DNA from: CAXMRP01 sp965216515
GTDB taxonomy: Bacteria > Pseudomonadota > Alphaproteobacteria > Rhizobiales > Afifellaceae
Length of the DNA: 64,000 bases
Assembly (NCBI GenBank): GCA_965216515.1
Contig: OZ244173.1
Location: 1,488,001-1,552,000 of the forward strand
Direction of reading: 5' to 3'
Shown here: positions 8,413 to 17,732 of the stretch, in pieces
Layout: each line of letters begins with the position of its first letter
How positions within the stretch are numbered: position 1 is the stretch's first letter
Position numbers and translations under genes: made by a program
The notes under the pieces: generated by a model
Databases searched by the model: none
The model's input: the letters and a program-made list of their open reading frames with translations, nothing else
Told to the model about the DNA's origin: nothing

Positions 8413-10002
8413 CTAGAAACTCAGCGGTTTCACCTGAATGACGTTGGCCAGCGCCTGAACTTTTTTCAGCAGTGCATCCGGAAGGGGCTGGTCGATTGAG
8501 ATCAGGGCGATCGCATTGCCCCCTTCCCTGTCGCGGCCGAATTGCATGTGGGCGATATTGATGCCGGCATCGCCAAGCGTCGTCCCCAGATTGCCGATGA
8601 AACCCGGACGGTCGCGGTTCGTCACATAGATCATGTGCGGCGACAGTTCCGCTTCCATGTTGATGCCCTTGATCTGTATGATTCTTGGCTTGCCGTCGGA
8701 AAAGACCGTTCCGGCAACCGAACGCACCTGCTTGTCGGTCTCCACGGTCAACCGAACATAGGTTTCGTATGCGCCGGAATGGGCGCGCCGGGTTTCCTCA
8801 ACCTTGATCCCGCGATCGCGCGCAATCGTCGGCGCAGAGACCATATTGACCGATTGCAGGACCGGTTGCAGGAAGCCGGCAAGCGCCGCGGAGGTCAACG
8901 CCGCGACATTCATGTCCTTCACGATGCCCTCATATTCCAGGCAGATCGTTTTGGCATTGCTTTCCGTCAGCTGTCCGGCAAACGAACCGAGTTGTTCGGC
9001 CAGTTTTGCAAACGGCGTCAGTATTGGCGCTTCATCGGCGGTAATCGACGGCATGTTGAGCGCATTGGAAACGGCGCCGGAGGTCAGGTAGTCCGCCATC
9101 TGCTCGGCCACCTGGATGGCGACATTTTCCTGGGCTTCCCGCGTCGCCGCGCCCAGATGCGGTGTGCACACAATATTGGGTGCGCCGAAAAGGACATTCT
9201 CCGTTGCCGGCTCGGTGGAAAATACATCCACTGCCGCGCCGGCCACCCTGCCGCTTTCCAGCGCCGCCCGCAGAGCCGCCTCGTCCACAAGCCCGCCGCG
9301 CGCGCAATTGATGATTCGTACCCCGGGCTTCATCGCGGATATGGCATCGGCGTCGATTATGTTGCGGGTCTTGTCCGTCAACGGCGTATGCAGGCTGATG
9401 AAGTCCGACCGGGCGATCAGCGTGTCCAGATCGACCTTTTGCGCGCCCAGGTCCCGAGCCCGCTCCTCTGAAAGGAACGGATCGTACGCCATCACACGCA
9501 TGGCAAGCCCGGCCGCCCTTTGCACAACAATCGAACCGATGTTTCCGCAACCCACGACACCCAGGGTCTTGCCGGAAATCTCCACACCCATGAATCGGGT
9601 CTTCTCCCATTTGCCCGATTGGGTCGACAGATCGGCAGCCGGGATCTGCCGCGCACAGGCGAACATCATCGCGATCGCATGTTCCGCCGTCGTGATGGAA
9701 TTGCCGAACGGTGTGTTCATGACGATAACACCCTTGGCCGTGGCGGCACGCAGGTCGATATTGTCGATACCGATGCCGGCGCGGCCAATCACCTTGAGCC
9801 GGTCGGCGGCGGCGATGATCTTCTCGCTGACCTTGGAGGCGGAGCGAACGGCCAATCCGTCATAGTCGGCAACAGCCGCGGCGAAGGCCTGTTTGTCCTT
9901 GCCGAGATCCGGATCAAAGGTCACGTCGATTCCGCGATCGTGAAACACCTGGACGGCCGATTCCGAAAGCCGGTCGGATATCAGCACCCTGGGAGTTGTC
10001 AT
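8413..10002 (-). CDS. serA: D-3-phosphoglycerate dehydrogenase
   Basis: Long-type SerA of 529 residues that oxidises 3-phosphoglycerate to 3-phosphohydroxypyruvate, the first step of serine biosynthesis. The NAD-binding Rossmann motif GVVGCGNIGSIV lies near residue 150. An intervening domain follows, and a C-terminal ACT domain occupies about the last 75 residues and normally senses serine. It follows serC on the same strand with an 84-base gap, so the two steps form an operon controlled by the serC RNA leader. Confidence 0.96.
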   Translation of the reverse strand: MTTPRVLISDRLSESAVQVFHDRGIDVTFDPDLGKDKQAFAAAVADYDGLAVRSASKVSEKIIAAADRLKVIGRAGIGIDNIDLRAATAKGVIVMNTPFGNSITTAEHAIAMMFACARQIPAADLSTQSGKWEKTRFMGVEISGKTLGVVGCGNIGSIVVQRAAGLAMRVMAYDPFLSEERARDLGAQKVDLDTLIARSDFISLHTPLTDKTRNIIDADAISAMKPGVRIINCARGGLVDEAALRAALESGRVAGAAVDVFSTEPATENVLFGAPNIVCTPHLGAATREAQENVAIQVAEQMADYLTSGAVSNALNMPSITADEAPILTPFAKLAEQLGSFAGQLTESNAKTICLEYEGIVKDMNVAALTSAALAGFLQPVLQSVNMVSAPTIARDRGIKVEETRRAHSGAYETYVRLTVETDKQVRSVAGTVFSDGKPRIIQIKGINMEAELSPHMIYVTNRDRPGFIGNLGTTLGDAGINIAHMQFGRDREGGNAIALISIDQPLPDALLKKVQALANVIQVKPLSF

Positions 10003-10086
10003 GTCATAGTCCCTGTCGTTCGTTACCGGCGAAGCGCCAGCGTGATTTTGTTGGATCGAGTACGGTGGGACGCGTGGCTGGCGCGG

Positions 10087-11259
10087 TCAGGCAGCTTTGC
10101 GGAGGGCCGCTTTCTGCATTTGATATGCCCAGTCCAGCCATGGCGTCAGCGCCGCCAGATCTCCCGCATCGACGGTTCCGCCGCACCAAATCCGCAGCCC
10201 CGGCGGCGCGTCACGGTAGGATTTGATATCGTAGGCGACCCTCTCCGTCTCCAGGAGTTCAGCGATACCCTTGGCAAAGGCCGCCTGGTCTTCGGCACAG
10301 AGCGCCAGCACGTCCGGATCGACGATCTTGAGACAAACGGACGTGTTTGAGCGGATCGCCGGGTCGTTTGCCAGGTAGTCGATCCACCCGGTTCGCGACA
10401 CCCAGCCGGCAAGCACCGCCGAATTGGCATCGGCCCGACCGATCATTCCCAGGCCGCCGCCGACCGATTGCACCCATTCAAGCGCATCCAGGCAGTCTTC
10501 GACCGCAAGCATGGAGGGTGTGTTTATCGTCTCACCGCGAAAAATGCCCTCCGAGAGCTTTCCGCCTTTCGTCAGCCGGAAGAGCTTCGGCATCGGCCAC
10601 GACGGGGTATGGCTTTCCAGTCGTTCCACCGCGCGCGGCGACAGGATCAGCATCCCGTGCTGGGCTTCACCACCAAGCACCTTCTGCCAGGAAAACGTGA
10701 CCGCATCGAGCTTGTCGAATGGCAGCCGTTGCGCAAACACCGCGCTCGTTGCATCGCAAAGCGTCAGCCCCCCGCGGTCCGCATCAATCCACTCTCCGTC
10801 GGGGACGCAAACGCCCGATGTTGTGCCGTTCCACGTGAACACCACATCCCGATCACAGTCGACCGTTCCAAGATCGGGAAGGTCGCCATAGTCGGCGTCC
10901 AGAACGCGCACATCATCCAGTTTGAGCTGATTGGTGATGTCGGCGACCCAGCCCCTGCCAAAGCTTTCCCAGGCAAGCACATCGATCCCGCGCGGGCCCA
11001 GAAGCGACCACATCGCGATTTCCATGGCGCCGGTATCGGAGGCCGGCATGATACCGATGCGGTAGGCGTCCGGAACACCCAGCGATACGCGTGTTTCATC
11101 GATCAGCCGTTTCAGACGGGCGGCCCCGATGCCGGACCGATGAGACCGGCCCAGAACGGCATTTTCGAGTATGTTCGGGGTCCAGCCCGGCCGTTTTGCC
11201 GTTGGGCCGGAAGAAAAACGCGGATTGACCGGCCGCGCCGCCGGTTTCTCAATCGTCAT
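10087..11259 (-). CDS. serC: Phosphoserine aminotransferase
   Basis: PLP-dependent transaminase of 390 residues that makes phosphoserine from phosphohydroxypyruvate and glutamate. It belongs to the class-V fold subgroup found in alphaproteobacteria and archaea. The PLP-binding Lys is in the SWQKVLGGEAQHGM motif near residue 200. It is the first gene of the serC-serA operon. The SerC start ATG follows the serC RNA element, whose second hairpin loop carries the ribosome-binding site. Confidence 0.95.
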   Translation of the reverse strand: MTIEKPAARPVNPRFSSGPTAKRPGWTPNILENAVLGRSHRSGIGAARLKRLIDETRVSLGVPDAYRIGIMPASDTGAMEIAMWSLLGPRGIDVLAWESFGRGWVADITNQLKLDDVRVLDADYGDLPDLGTVDCDRDVVFTWNGTTSGVCVPDGEWIDADRGGLTLCDATSAVFAQRLPFDKLDAVTFSWQKVLGGEAQHGMLILSPRAVERLESHTPSWPMPKLFRLTKGGKLSEGIFRGETINTPSMLAVEDCLDALEWVQSVGGGLGMIGRADANSAVLAGWVSRTGWIDYLANDPAIRSNTSVCLKIVDPDVLALCAEDQAAFAKGIAELLETERVAYDIKSYRDAPPGLRIWCGGTVDAGDLAALTPWLDWAYQMQKAALRKAA

Positions 11260-11261
11260 AT

Positions 11262-11310
11262 GCAGACTACCCTTCCAGATAGTTGCTCCTCGTTGGGGAG
11301 GAGTGTCCCG
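11262..11310 (-). promoter_or_regulatory. serC RNA leader element
   Basis: Directly upstream of serC on the minus strand are two hairpins. One has arms CTCCTC/GAGGAG (11286-11303). The other has arms ACTATC/GGTAGT (11266-11283) with a UGGAAG loop containing the Shine-Dalgarno. This matches the conserved alphaproteobacterial serC motif known from comparative genomics and found only before serC. The fold suggests control of translation, but the ligand or signal is not established. Confidence 0.8.
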
Positions 11311-11525
11311 CCGCGCGGATTATCAGAACGCCCGGAAAACGCAAGCCTTTTGCCGGATTTGGACCGTTTCCCGTCGGTTGGTCCCGGGCAGCTTGGGGTG
11401 CAATCTTGGCGCAACGGGCCGGCGTCTCACCGAATGCCACGGCAAAACCGAACGACAATGTCCGCAGGCGGATCCCGGCCGGCAGGACGGCCAAACGATC
11501 ATTCGGGACGGCAGGCGACAAAAAA

Positions 11526-11550
11526 ATGGGCGGGCCCCGGGCCCGCCCAT
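11526..11550 (-). terminator. Rho-independent terminator of the outer membrane protein gene
   Basis: A perfect 12-bp inverted repeat (ATGGGCGGGCCC/GGGCCCGCCCAT around one base) is followed on the minus strand by seven T residues. It lies about 25 bases after the stop of the minus-strand porin-like gene. Between it and the serC leader (11311-11525) no gene was seen. Confidence 0.9.
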
Positions 11551-11575
11551 TCCACGTTCCTGGTGCCTTGTCAGG

Positions 11576-12367
11576 CTAGAAGCTGGCGATCACCGGACGA
11601 TCGGGCGCCCCGCCGCCGAACATGTAGCGTACGCCGACACGGACTTCGTGGGCTCTGAGGTCGTCATAGACAATCGGATGGGTGCCGCCGCCGATCGAAA
11701 GGATTCCGGAGTTGCCCTCTCCCAGATCAAGATAACGGTAGTTGACATCGAGCGTCACGTTGCTGGCAAGGTCGACACCAAAACCGGCCATAAGCGCCCA
11801 GGCGAAATTCCAGTTGCTGCCGGAATTCCACGTACCGCCCGGACCGGCGGGATTGATGAAGTGGACATCATCGACCATGACATACGAGGCGCCAAGACCG
11901 ACACCGACATACGGCGTGAATGCGCCGTAGTGACCGAGGTCGGCGTAGAAGTTGGCGAGCAGCGTCCAGGCGGAGATGTCTGCATATTCGCCAGACACAC
12001 CGCAGGCCGGCAGACAGGGAAGTTCGCCGTAAAAGCCTGATTTGAACTCATAGTCCGCCGTAAAATCGGTACGGAACCATGAGTTGAAGCGATAACCGAT
12101 ACCACCGCCGATCACCCCGGTTTCATTCAGTTCCGTATACTGGAATTGCAGCGGACCGGGCGCGACCGGATCCAGCCAGCCACCGGAAGGGTCGGCATAG
12201 ATCTTGTATCCGATGTCGCCGCGAAGATACCAGCCACCGAATATCGAAGGCGGTTCGGGCACGGCTTCGACTTCCGGGATGACCACGCGGTCAGCGGCCT
12301 GTGCCGACGGCACCGCGACAATCGCGGTCAGGCATGCGGCCATTGCAGCCGCGGCAATATATTTCAT
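11576..12367 (-). CDS. Outer membrane beta-barrel protein (Omp25/Omp31-like)
   Basis: Protein of 263 residues with a clear Sec signal peptide (about residues 1-24, ending PSAQA). The mature domain is an eight-stranded-type beta barrel with alternating aromatic strands (GGWYLRGDIGYKIY at the start) and a C-terminal strand VRVGVRYMFGG, followed by a short tail ending in Phe. It resembles rhizobial and Brucella Omp25/RopB-class surface proteins. The start at 12367 is preferred over an upstream in-frame ATG because it begins the signal peptide. A perfect CtrA-type box lies about 85 bases upstream and a strong terminator follows. Confidence 0.85.
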   Translation of the reverse strand: MKYIAAAAMAACLTAIVAVPSAQAADRVVIPEVEAVPEPPSIFGGWYLRGDIGYKIYADPSGGWLDPVAPGPLQFQYTELNETGVIGGGIGYRFNSWFRTDFTADYEFKSGFYGELPCLPACGVSGEYADISAWTLLANFYADLGHYGAFTPYVGVGLGASYVMVDDVHFINPAGPGGTWNSGSNWNFAWALMAGFGVDLASNVTLDVNYRYLDLGEGNSGILSIGGGTHPIVYDDLRAHEVRVGVRYMFGGGAPDRPVIASF

Positions 12368-12449
12368 GGTTTTCCTCGTTCGCGGTTTTGGCGCGTGAAT
12401 CGAAAGATCAATCGCGCCCATCGACGCAACGATTCGTAAACCCATCTGC

Positions 12450-12468
12450 TTAAAAGCGGGTTAACCAT
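12450..12468 (+). promoter_or_regulatory. Perfect CtrA-type box upstream of the outer membrane protein gene
   Basis: TTAA, seven bases, then TTAACCAT: an exact match to the alphaproteobacterial CtrA consensus TTAA-N7-TTAAC and the rhizobial 8-mer TTAACCAT. It lies 83-101 bases upstream of the minus-strand outer membrane protein start. Binding is inferred only from the match. Confidence 0.6.
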
Positions 12469-12569
12469 GCTTGTTAAGAAAGCGGGCCGGCTGCATTCCC
12501 GGGCGCCACCCAATATTCAGCGGATCCCGGGCAGGCATGGTGAACGACAGGATTGTTCGGAAGAAACCC

Positions 12570-12591
12570 GATCACTGGGATTTCAGTGATC
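12570..12591 (-). terminator. Hairpin after glmM, possible weak terminator
   Basis: Perfect 8-bp arms GATCACTG/CAGTGATC with a six-base loop lie about 25 bases past the glmM stop. Only a short broken T-run follows on the minus strand, so termination efficiency is uncertain. Confidence 0.4.
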
Positions 12592-12614
12592 CGGCACCGG
12601 CGGTCGGCGCGGTA

Positions 12615-13955
12615 TCAGGCGGCTGTCTGCAGGGCTTCGATTATGTCGTTGACGACATTTTCCACCAGATCGGCATTGTCGCCCTCACCCATAACGCGAA
12701 TCACCGGCTCCGTACCGGAAGGACGGATCACCAGTCTTCCGCTTTCGCCAAGCCGCGACTGCGCATCGGCAATGGCCTGCCTGACCATTTCCATGTCGAG
12801 CGGCTGGCTGCCCTTGTAGCGGATATTCTTCTTGATCTGAGGCACCGGTTCGAATCGGTGGCAGACCTCGCTGACCGGTTTGTCTTCCCGGCACACCATG
12901 GCCAATACCTGCAATGCCGCCACGAGCCCATCACCGGTGGTCGAATAATCGGAAAGGATGATATGGCCTGATTGCTCGCCGCCGACATTGTAGCCATGGG
13001 TCCGCATATGTTCGCTCACATAGCGATCGCCAACCGGCGTGCGCTGCATGGAAAGGCCGATTTCCCCGAGGAACCGCTCCAGGCCCAGGTTCGACATCAC
13101 TGTCGTCACGATGCCGTCGCCGACCAGCCGGTCCTCATCCTTCCAGAACGAGGCCACAAGCGCCATCACCTGGTCGCCATCGATCACGCGCCCCTTTTCG
13201 TCGACGATCACGACGCGATCGGCGTCACCGTCGAGCGCGATCCCGATATCGGCGCGCACCTCATGAACTTTCCGGGCAAGCGCTCCAGGCGCCGTCGAAC
13301 CGACATCCCGGTTGATATTGAAGCCATCCGGCTCCACGCCAACCGGTATCACATCGGCGCCCAGTTCCCACAGCGCCGCCGGCGCGGCCTTGTAGCCGGC
13401 GCCGTTTGCGCAATCGATAACCACCCGCAATCCCTCAAAACTGAGTTTGCGCGGCAGCGTCCGCTTGGCGAATTCGATATATCGATCGCTGACACCGTCG
13501 ACCCGCTTCGCCCGGCCGAGATTCTCCGCCGAAGACAACCTTCTGGTCATGTCGGATTCGATCAGCCGTTCGATATCCAGTTCCGTTTCGTCGGAGAGTT
13601 TGAAACCCTCCGGGCCAAACAGCTTGATGCCATTGTCGTGATAGGGATTGTGCGAAGCTGAAATCATCACGCCATAGTCGGCGCGCATGGACCGCGTGAG
13701 CATCGCCACAGCGGGCGTCGGGATCGGCCCCAGCAGGAACACATCGACCCCGACCGCGGTAAATCCGGCCACGAGTGCGTTCTCGATCATGTATCCGGAC
13801 AGCCGGGTGTCCTTCCCGATGACCACACGCTGGCGGTGACCGTTCCGGTAGTAGAGCCCTACCGCCATGCCGACTTTCATGGCGACTTCCGCGGTCATCG
13901 GAAAGCTGTTCGCCAATCCGCGAATGCCATCGGTGCCGAAATACGTCCTGCTCAT
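12615..13955 (-). CDS. glmM: Phosphoglucosamine mutase
   Basis: Enzyme of 446 residues that converts glucosamine-6-phosphate to glucosamine-1-phosphate for peptidoglycan and lipid A. The start MSRTYFGTDGIRG is characteristic. The catalytic phosphoserine is Ser101 in GVMISASHNPYHDNG. The metal-binding loop DGDADR and the C-terminal phosphate-binding RPSGTEP are present. A longer in-frame reading to 14096 is rejected because family members start at the residue chosen. It follows ftsH, a widely conserved order. Confidence 0.96.
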   Translation of the reverse strand: MSRTYFGTDGIRGLANSFPMTAEVAMKVGMAVGLYYRNGHRQRVVIGKDTRLSGYMIENALVAGFTAVGVDVFLLGPIPTPAVAMLTRSMRADYGVMISASHNPYHDNGIKLFGPEGFKLSDETELDIERLIESDMTRRLSSAENLGRAKRVDGVSDRYIEFAKRTLPRKLSFEGLRVVIDCANGAGYKAAPAALWELGADVIPVGVEPDGFNINRDVGSTAPGALARKVHEVRADIGIALDGDADRVVIVDEKGRVIDGDQVMALVASFWKDEDRLVGDGIVTTVMSNLGLERFLGEIGLSMQRTPVGDRYVSEHMRTHGYNVGGEQSGHIILSDYSTTGDGLVAALQVLAMVCREDKPVSEVCHRFEPVPQIKKNIRYKGSQPLDMEMVRQAIADAQSRLGESGRLVIRPSGTEPVIRVMGEGDNADLVENVVNDIIEALQTAA

Positions 13956-14207
13956 GTCCTGTCCATTGCCCCCGGCTCTTCTCCTCCCGCATCCCGACAG
14001 TCCGGGACACACGCCCGCGCGTCGGATCGTTTGCGCCGCCGACCGGAGATTTTGCGCATGGCGTTGAATATCGATCGTCGGATCACCACCGAACACCGCC
14101 GCCGATTATACCGTCCGGAGCCAAAGCACGTGTAAAGATTTGTATCAAATGGTTTCAGGCGCCCCCGGGACCCGCCGGTTGCCGTCAATCCGCAGGCCGG
14201 CCAGCGA

Positions 14208-16133
14208 TCAGGTCGGCTGCGGCTCCATCCCGGCATCGCCATCCTTGCCCGCTTTGCGGGATCCGGTGGTCGGCACGGCCGATCCTGTCGGCGTCGTCGG
14301 CGGCGCATCATCGCTTGGATCTTCACGTACCGGCTTTTTGCCCTTCAGAAGATCGACGATTTCATCGCCGGCCAGGGTTTCATATTCCAGCAAGCCCTGC
14401 GCCAATGTCTCCAGATCGTCCTTGCGGGAGGTCAGGATTTCACGTGCCCGCTCATAGCCGCCATCGACAAGCTCACGCACTTCCGTGTCGATCATCTGCG
14501 CGGTCTTCTCCGAGATATTGTGCTGGCGGGCGACCGAATGGCCAAGGAAGACCTCCTCCTGGTTTTCGCCATAGGCGACATTGCCCAATTCGTCGGAAAA
14601 GCCCCAGCGGGTCACCATCGCGCGAGCCAGCTTGGTCGCCTGTTCAATATCCGATGCGGCACCTGAGGTGACCTGTTCCTTGCCGAAAATCATTTCCTCC
14701 GCCACCCGGCCACCCATCAGGATCGCCAACCGCGAGGTCATCTGCTCGAATGTCATGGAAAGCTGGTCGCGCTCCGGCAACTGCATCACCATCCCCAGGG
14801 CGCGTCCCCGGGGAATGATGGTCGCCTTGTGCACGGGATCGGTCGAGGGAACGCTGAGTGCAACGATCGCATGCCCGCCCTCATGATAGGCGGTGAGCCG
14901 CTTTTCGTCCTCGGTCATCACCAGCGTTCGCCGTTCGGCACCCATCAGCACCTTGTCCTTGGCGTCCTCGAATTCGGCCATGGTGACAAGACGCTTGCCC
15001 CGCCGCGCGGCCAGCAGAGCCGACTCGTTGACGAGGTTCATCAAATCGGCACCCGAAAATCCCGGCGTGCCGCGCGCAACCGTTTTCAGATTGACATCCG
15101 GTGCCAGCGGCACTTTGCGCACATGTACTTTCAGGATCTTCTCACGGCCGATCACATCGGGATTTGGCACCACGATCTGACGATCGAAGCGGCCCGGGCG
15201 CAACAAGGCCGGATCGAGCACGTCGGGCCGGTTGGTCGCGGCGATCAGGATGATGCCCTCGTTGGCCTCAAACCCGTCCATCTCGACCAGCAGCTGGTTC
15301 AGGGTCTGCTCCCGCTCGTCGTTGCCGCCGCCCAGGCCGGCACCACGATGACGGCCGACGGCATCGATTTCGTCGATGAAGATGATACAGGGCGCGTTCT
15401 TTTTCGCCTGCTCGAACATGTCGCGCACGCGGCTTGCGCCGACGCCCACAAACATCTCCACGAAGTCCGAACCGGAGATCGTGAAAAACGGCACATTGGC
15501 CTCACCGGCAATCGCCCTGGCAAGCAGGGTCTTGCCGGTACCCGGCGGGCCGACCAGCAGCACGCCGCGCGGAATGCGGCCGCCCAGCCGCTGGAATTTT
15601 TGCGGATCGCGGAGAAACTCGACGATTTCCTCAAGATCCTCCTTTGCTTCGTCAACGCCGGCCACATCCTCAAATGTCACCCGGCCGTGGGCCTCCGTAA
15701 GCAGTTTCGCCTTGGATTTTCCGAAACCCATCGCCCGGCCGCCTGCGCCCTGCATCTGCCGCATGAAAAATATCCAGACAGCAATCAGCAGCAGCATCGG
15801 GAACCAAGAAATCAGCACCGAAAGGAACGTCATTTCGCCGTTTTCGGGCCGCGCCCGGATCGAAACGCCGTTTTCCTCCAGCGCCGTGACATAGTCCGAT
15901 TCCAGCGGCGCATATGTGCGGAACCGGTCATTATTGGTAAAAGTCCCGGAGATCTCCTGGCCGGAAATCGTGACACTTGTCACCTTGCCCTCGCTGATCG
16001 CACTGCGAAAATCGGAATAGGGAATGTCGCGTGCGCTCGATTGCCCGGACGGATCCTGGAACAGATTGAACAGGGCAACCAGCAACAAAAGGATGACAAT
16101 CCACAAGGCGAAATTGCGGAAATTCTGGTTCAT
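14208..16133 (-). CDS. ftsH: ATP-dependent zinc metalloprotease FtsH
   Basis: Membrane-bound AAA+ protease of 641 residues that degrades misfolded membrane proteins and short-lived regulators, including RpoH and LpxC in E. coli. An N-terminal helix (about 8-25), a periplasmic domain and a second helix near 105-125 precede the AAA module. Walker A is GPPGTGKT and Walker B IIFIDEID. The zinc site is HEGGH, a family-permitted variant of HExxH. The start at 16133 (MNQNFRNFALW) is chosen over an upstream in-frame ATG. It lies downstream of tilS. Confidence 0.97.
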   Translation of the reverse strand: MNQNFRNFALWIVILLLLVALFNLFQDPSGQSSARDIPYSDFRSAISEGKVTSVTISGQEISGTFTNNDRFRTYAPLESDYVTALEENGVSIRARPENGEMTFLSVLISWFPMLLLIAVWIFFMRQMQGAGGRAMGFGKSKAKLLTEAHGRVTFEDVAGVDEAKEDLEEIVEFLRDPQKFQRLGGRIPRGVLLVGPPGTGKTLLARAIAGEANVPFFTISGSDFVEMFVGVGASRVRDMFEQAKKNAPCIIFIDEIDAVGRHRGAGLGGGNDEREQTLNQLLVEMDGFEANEGIILIAATNRPDVLDPALLRPGRFDRQIVVPNPDVIGREKILKVHVRKVPLAPDVNLKTVARGTPGFSGADLMNLVNESALLAARRGKRLVTMAEFEDAKDKVLMGAERRTLVMTEDEKRLTAYHEGGHAIVALSVPSTDPVHKATIIPRGRALGMVMQLPERDQLSMTFEQMTSRLAILMGGRVAEEMIFGKEQVTSGAASDIEQATKLARAMVTRWGFSDELGNVAYGENQEEVFLGHSVARQHNISEKTAQMIDTEVRELVDGGYERAREILTSRKDDLETLAQGLLEYETLAGDEIVDLLKGKKPVREDPSDDAPPTTPTGSAVPTTGSRKAGKDGDAGMEPQPT

Positions 16134-16310
16134 ACGGCTACGTTCCCCTGTTGTCGGACCGACCTGGATCCGCAAAGCAATCCGACAGTCGTCCCGCGTA
16201 ACGCGTCCCTTGGACTCCCGAACACTACACTAGATAGGTTTTCGGTCCGTTGATGCCAAGGCGACCGGTGACGAATGGTTACGATATCAGACATTATCAC
16301 ACATTGGCGA

Positions 16311-17732
16311 TCACGCTGTACTGCTATCGTCGAATGCGCCCACACCGCCGCGCCTGTCTTCGACCCGAATTGCCCGTGGATCGCGCATGGCCTCTTCCAC
16401 GATGCAGGTAACCGCGAGCGGGTCCGGTTTCCCGTCCGCCGGCGCCGAATTCGGCCGTGCAACGACCGCGCCGTCCGGAGCCGCGATCAAATGCCCGCCG
16501 CGAAAGAGCCCGGGCATGCACCCGACCACCGACTTTTCCAGATTTCCCGCGGAGACAAAACCGGCTGCATTCGCAAGCGGCCCGATGGATAGGACTTCCG
16601 GCCTCGCCGCCCGTGGCACCCGGATCCTGAACCGCCCGTCCCAGACAAGCGTATCGCCGGCCGCGACAGCGCTTGTTTCCAGACCCTTGCGCCCGGCTTC
16701 CCGCCGAAACCGCACGATTTGCCCTGCCACGTCGATAATCACGCCGCCAAGCGTCTGTCTGAGGCCCCGATCCGCGCGATCGCGCAACCGCCGGTGAAGT
16801 CGCTGGATCTTGTCTCCGGGCGCCCCGAAACGATGCCCTCCGGCTGCCCGCACGATCCGCCACAACGCCCGCCCTACGATCACATCCGGCTCCGATACGA
16901 GCGATCGGAGGGGTCCGGAAACCTGCCCCGCCGCATCCACGGAAAAGGCGGCCAGCAATTCATCCGCCCGCGCGTCGATCGCGTCTGCCGTCCGCCGCGC
17001 GCGCGCCGCCAGCGCCACAAGTTCCTCCCGGCCGGGCAGATGGGAGGATTCCAGCGCCAGGATCTCCCGCACCCAGACACGGTCATAGGTGAAATCGCGG
17101 TTGGAGGGATCGTCGGCGATCGGCAGTTCGCTCTTCTCGGCAATGGACAGGAGCGTATCGCGCCATACGCCAAGCAGCGGCCGCACAAGTCGGCATCCGT
17201 TAATCCGAACCGTTTCGGCCATTCCCGCAAGACCGAAAAGCCCGGAGCCCCGAAGCAGCCGCAACAGAACGGTTTCCGCCTGGTCGTCCATGTGATGCGC
17301 GGTCACGATCGCCTCGCATGCGTTGCGCCTTGCCGCTTCCACAAGGCACCGGTAGCGCGCCCGCCGGGCCGCTTCCTGGACATTGCCATCCGGTTGAACA
17401 TCAGCATGGAGGAGACCAACCGGAAAACCCAAAGTCCGGGCATTGTCGGCAGCCTGTTCCGCTTCCCGCGCCGATTCCGCGCGCAGGCCGTGATCGACGA
17501 CGGCCACATGAAGCGCCGGCAGGTCCCGCGCATTCCGGTTTCGGCGCCATCGGTCGGCGAGCACCATCAGCGCCGTTGAATCGGGTCCGCCTGACACCGC
17601 CAGCAACAAGCCGGAACAGCCGGCGAGGTGCGAAAACAATCGGTCGGGATCGGCCGGCGGTCGCAATGCGGACGCCTCCGGTACCGGGTGCAGTGCCTCA
17701 GCAACGGGCGCGCCGGGCTTCTTCGGTAACAC
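16311..17732 (-). CDS. tilS: tRNA(Ile)-lysidine synthase
   Basis: Enzyme of 473 residues that adds lysine to C34 of tRNA-Ile(CAU), changing its identity from Met to Ile. The N-terminal PP-loop motif AVSGGPDSTALM binds ATP. A helical and C-terminal tRNA-binding region follows. The reading frame begins 35 bases inside the end of cpoB, giving an overlap. The gene sits between cpoB and ftsH as in many alphaproteobacteria. Confidence 0.93.
   Translation of the reverse strand: MLPKKPGAPVAEALHPVPEASALRPPADPDRLFSHLAGCSGLLLAVSGGPDSTALMVLADRWRRNRNARDLPALHVAVVDHGLRAESAREAEQAADNARTLGFPVGLLHADVQPDGNVQEAARRARYRCLVEAARRNACEAIVTAHHMDDQAETVLLRLLRGSGLFGLAGMAETVRINGCRLVRPLLGVWRDTLLSIAEKSELPIADDPSNRDFTYDRVWVREILALESSHLPGREELVALAARARRTADAIDARADELLAAFSVDAAGQVSGPLRSLVSEPDVIVGRALWRIVRAAGGHRFGAPGDKIQRLHRRLRDRADRGLRQTLGGVIIDVAGQIVRFRREAGRKGLETSAVAAGDTLVWDGRFRIRVPRAARPEVLSIGPLANAAGFVSAGNLEKSVVGCMPGLFRGGHLIAAPDGAVVARPNSAPADGKPDPLAVTCIVEEAMRDPRAIRVEDRRGGVGAFDDSSTA

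Noticed and set aside
8542..9471. 309-codon plus-strand open frame opposite serA
   Set aside because: Shadow of the serA coding strand; the composition is typical of antisense GC-rich DNA.
13956..14096. 47-residue N-terminal extension of GlmM
   Set aside because: GlmM proteins start at MSRTYFGTDG; the extension has no homologous features.
14829..16253. Long plus-strand open frame opposite ftsH
   Set aside because: It is antisense to a clear FtsH gene and arises from high-GC codon bias; the translation has no family features.
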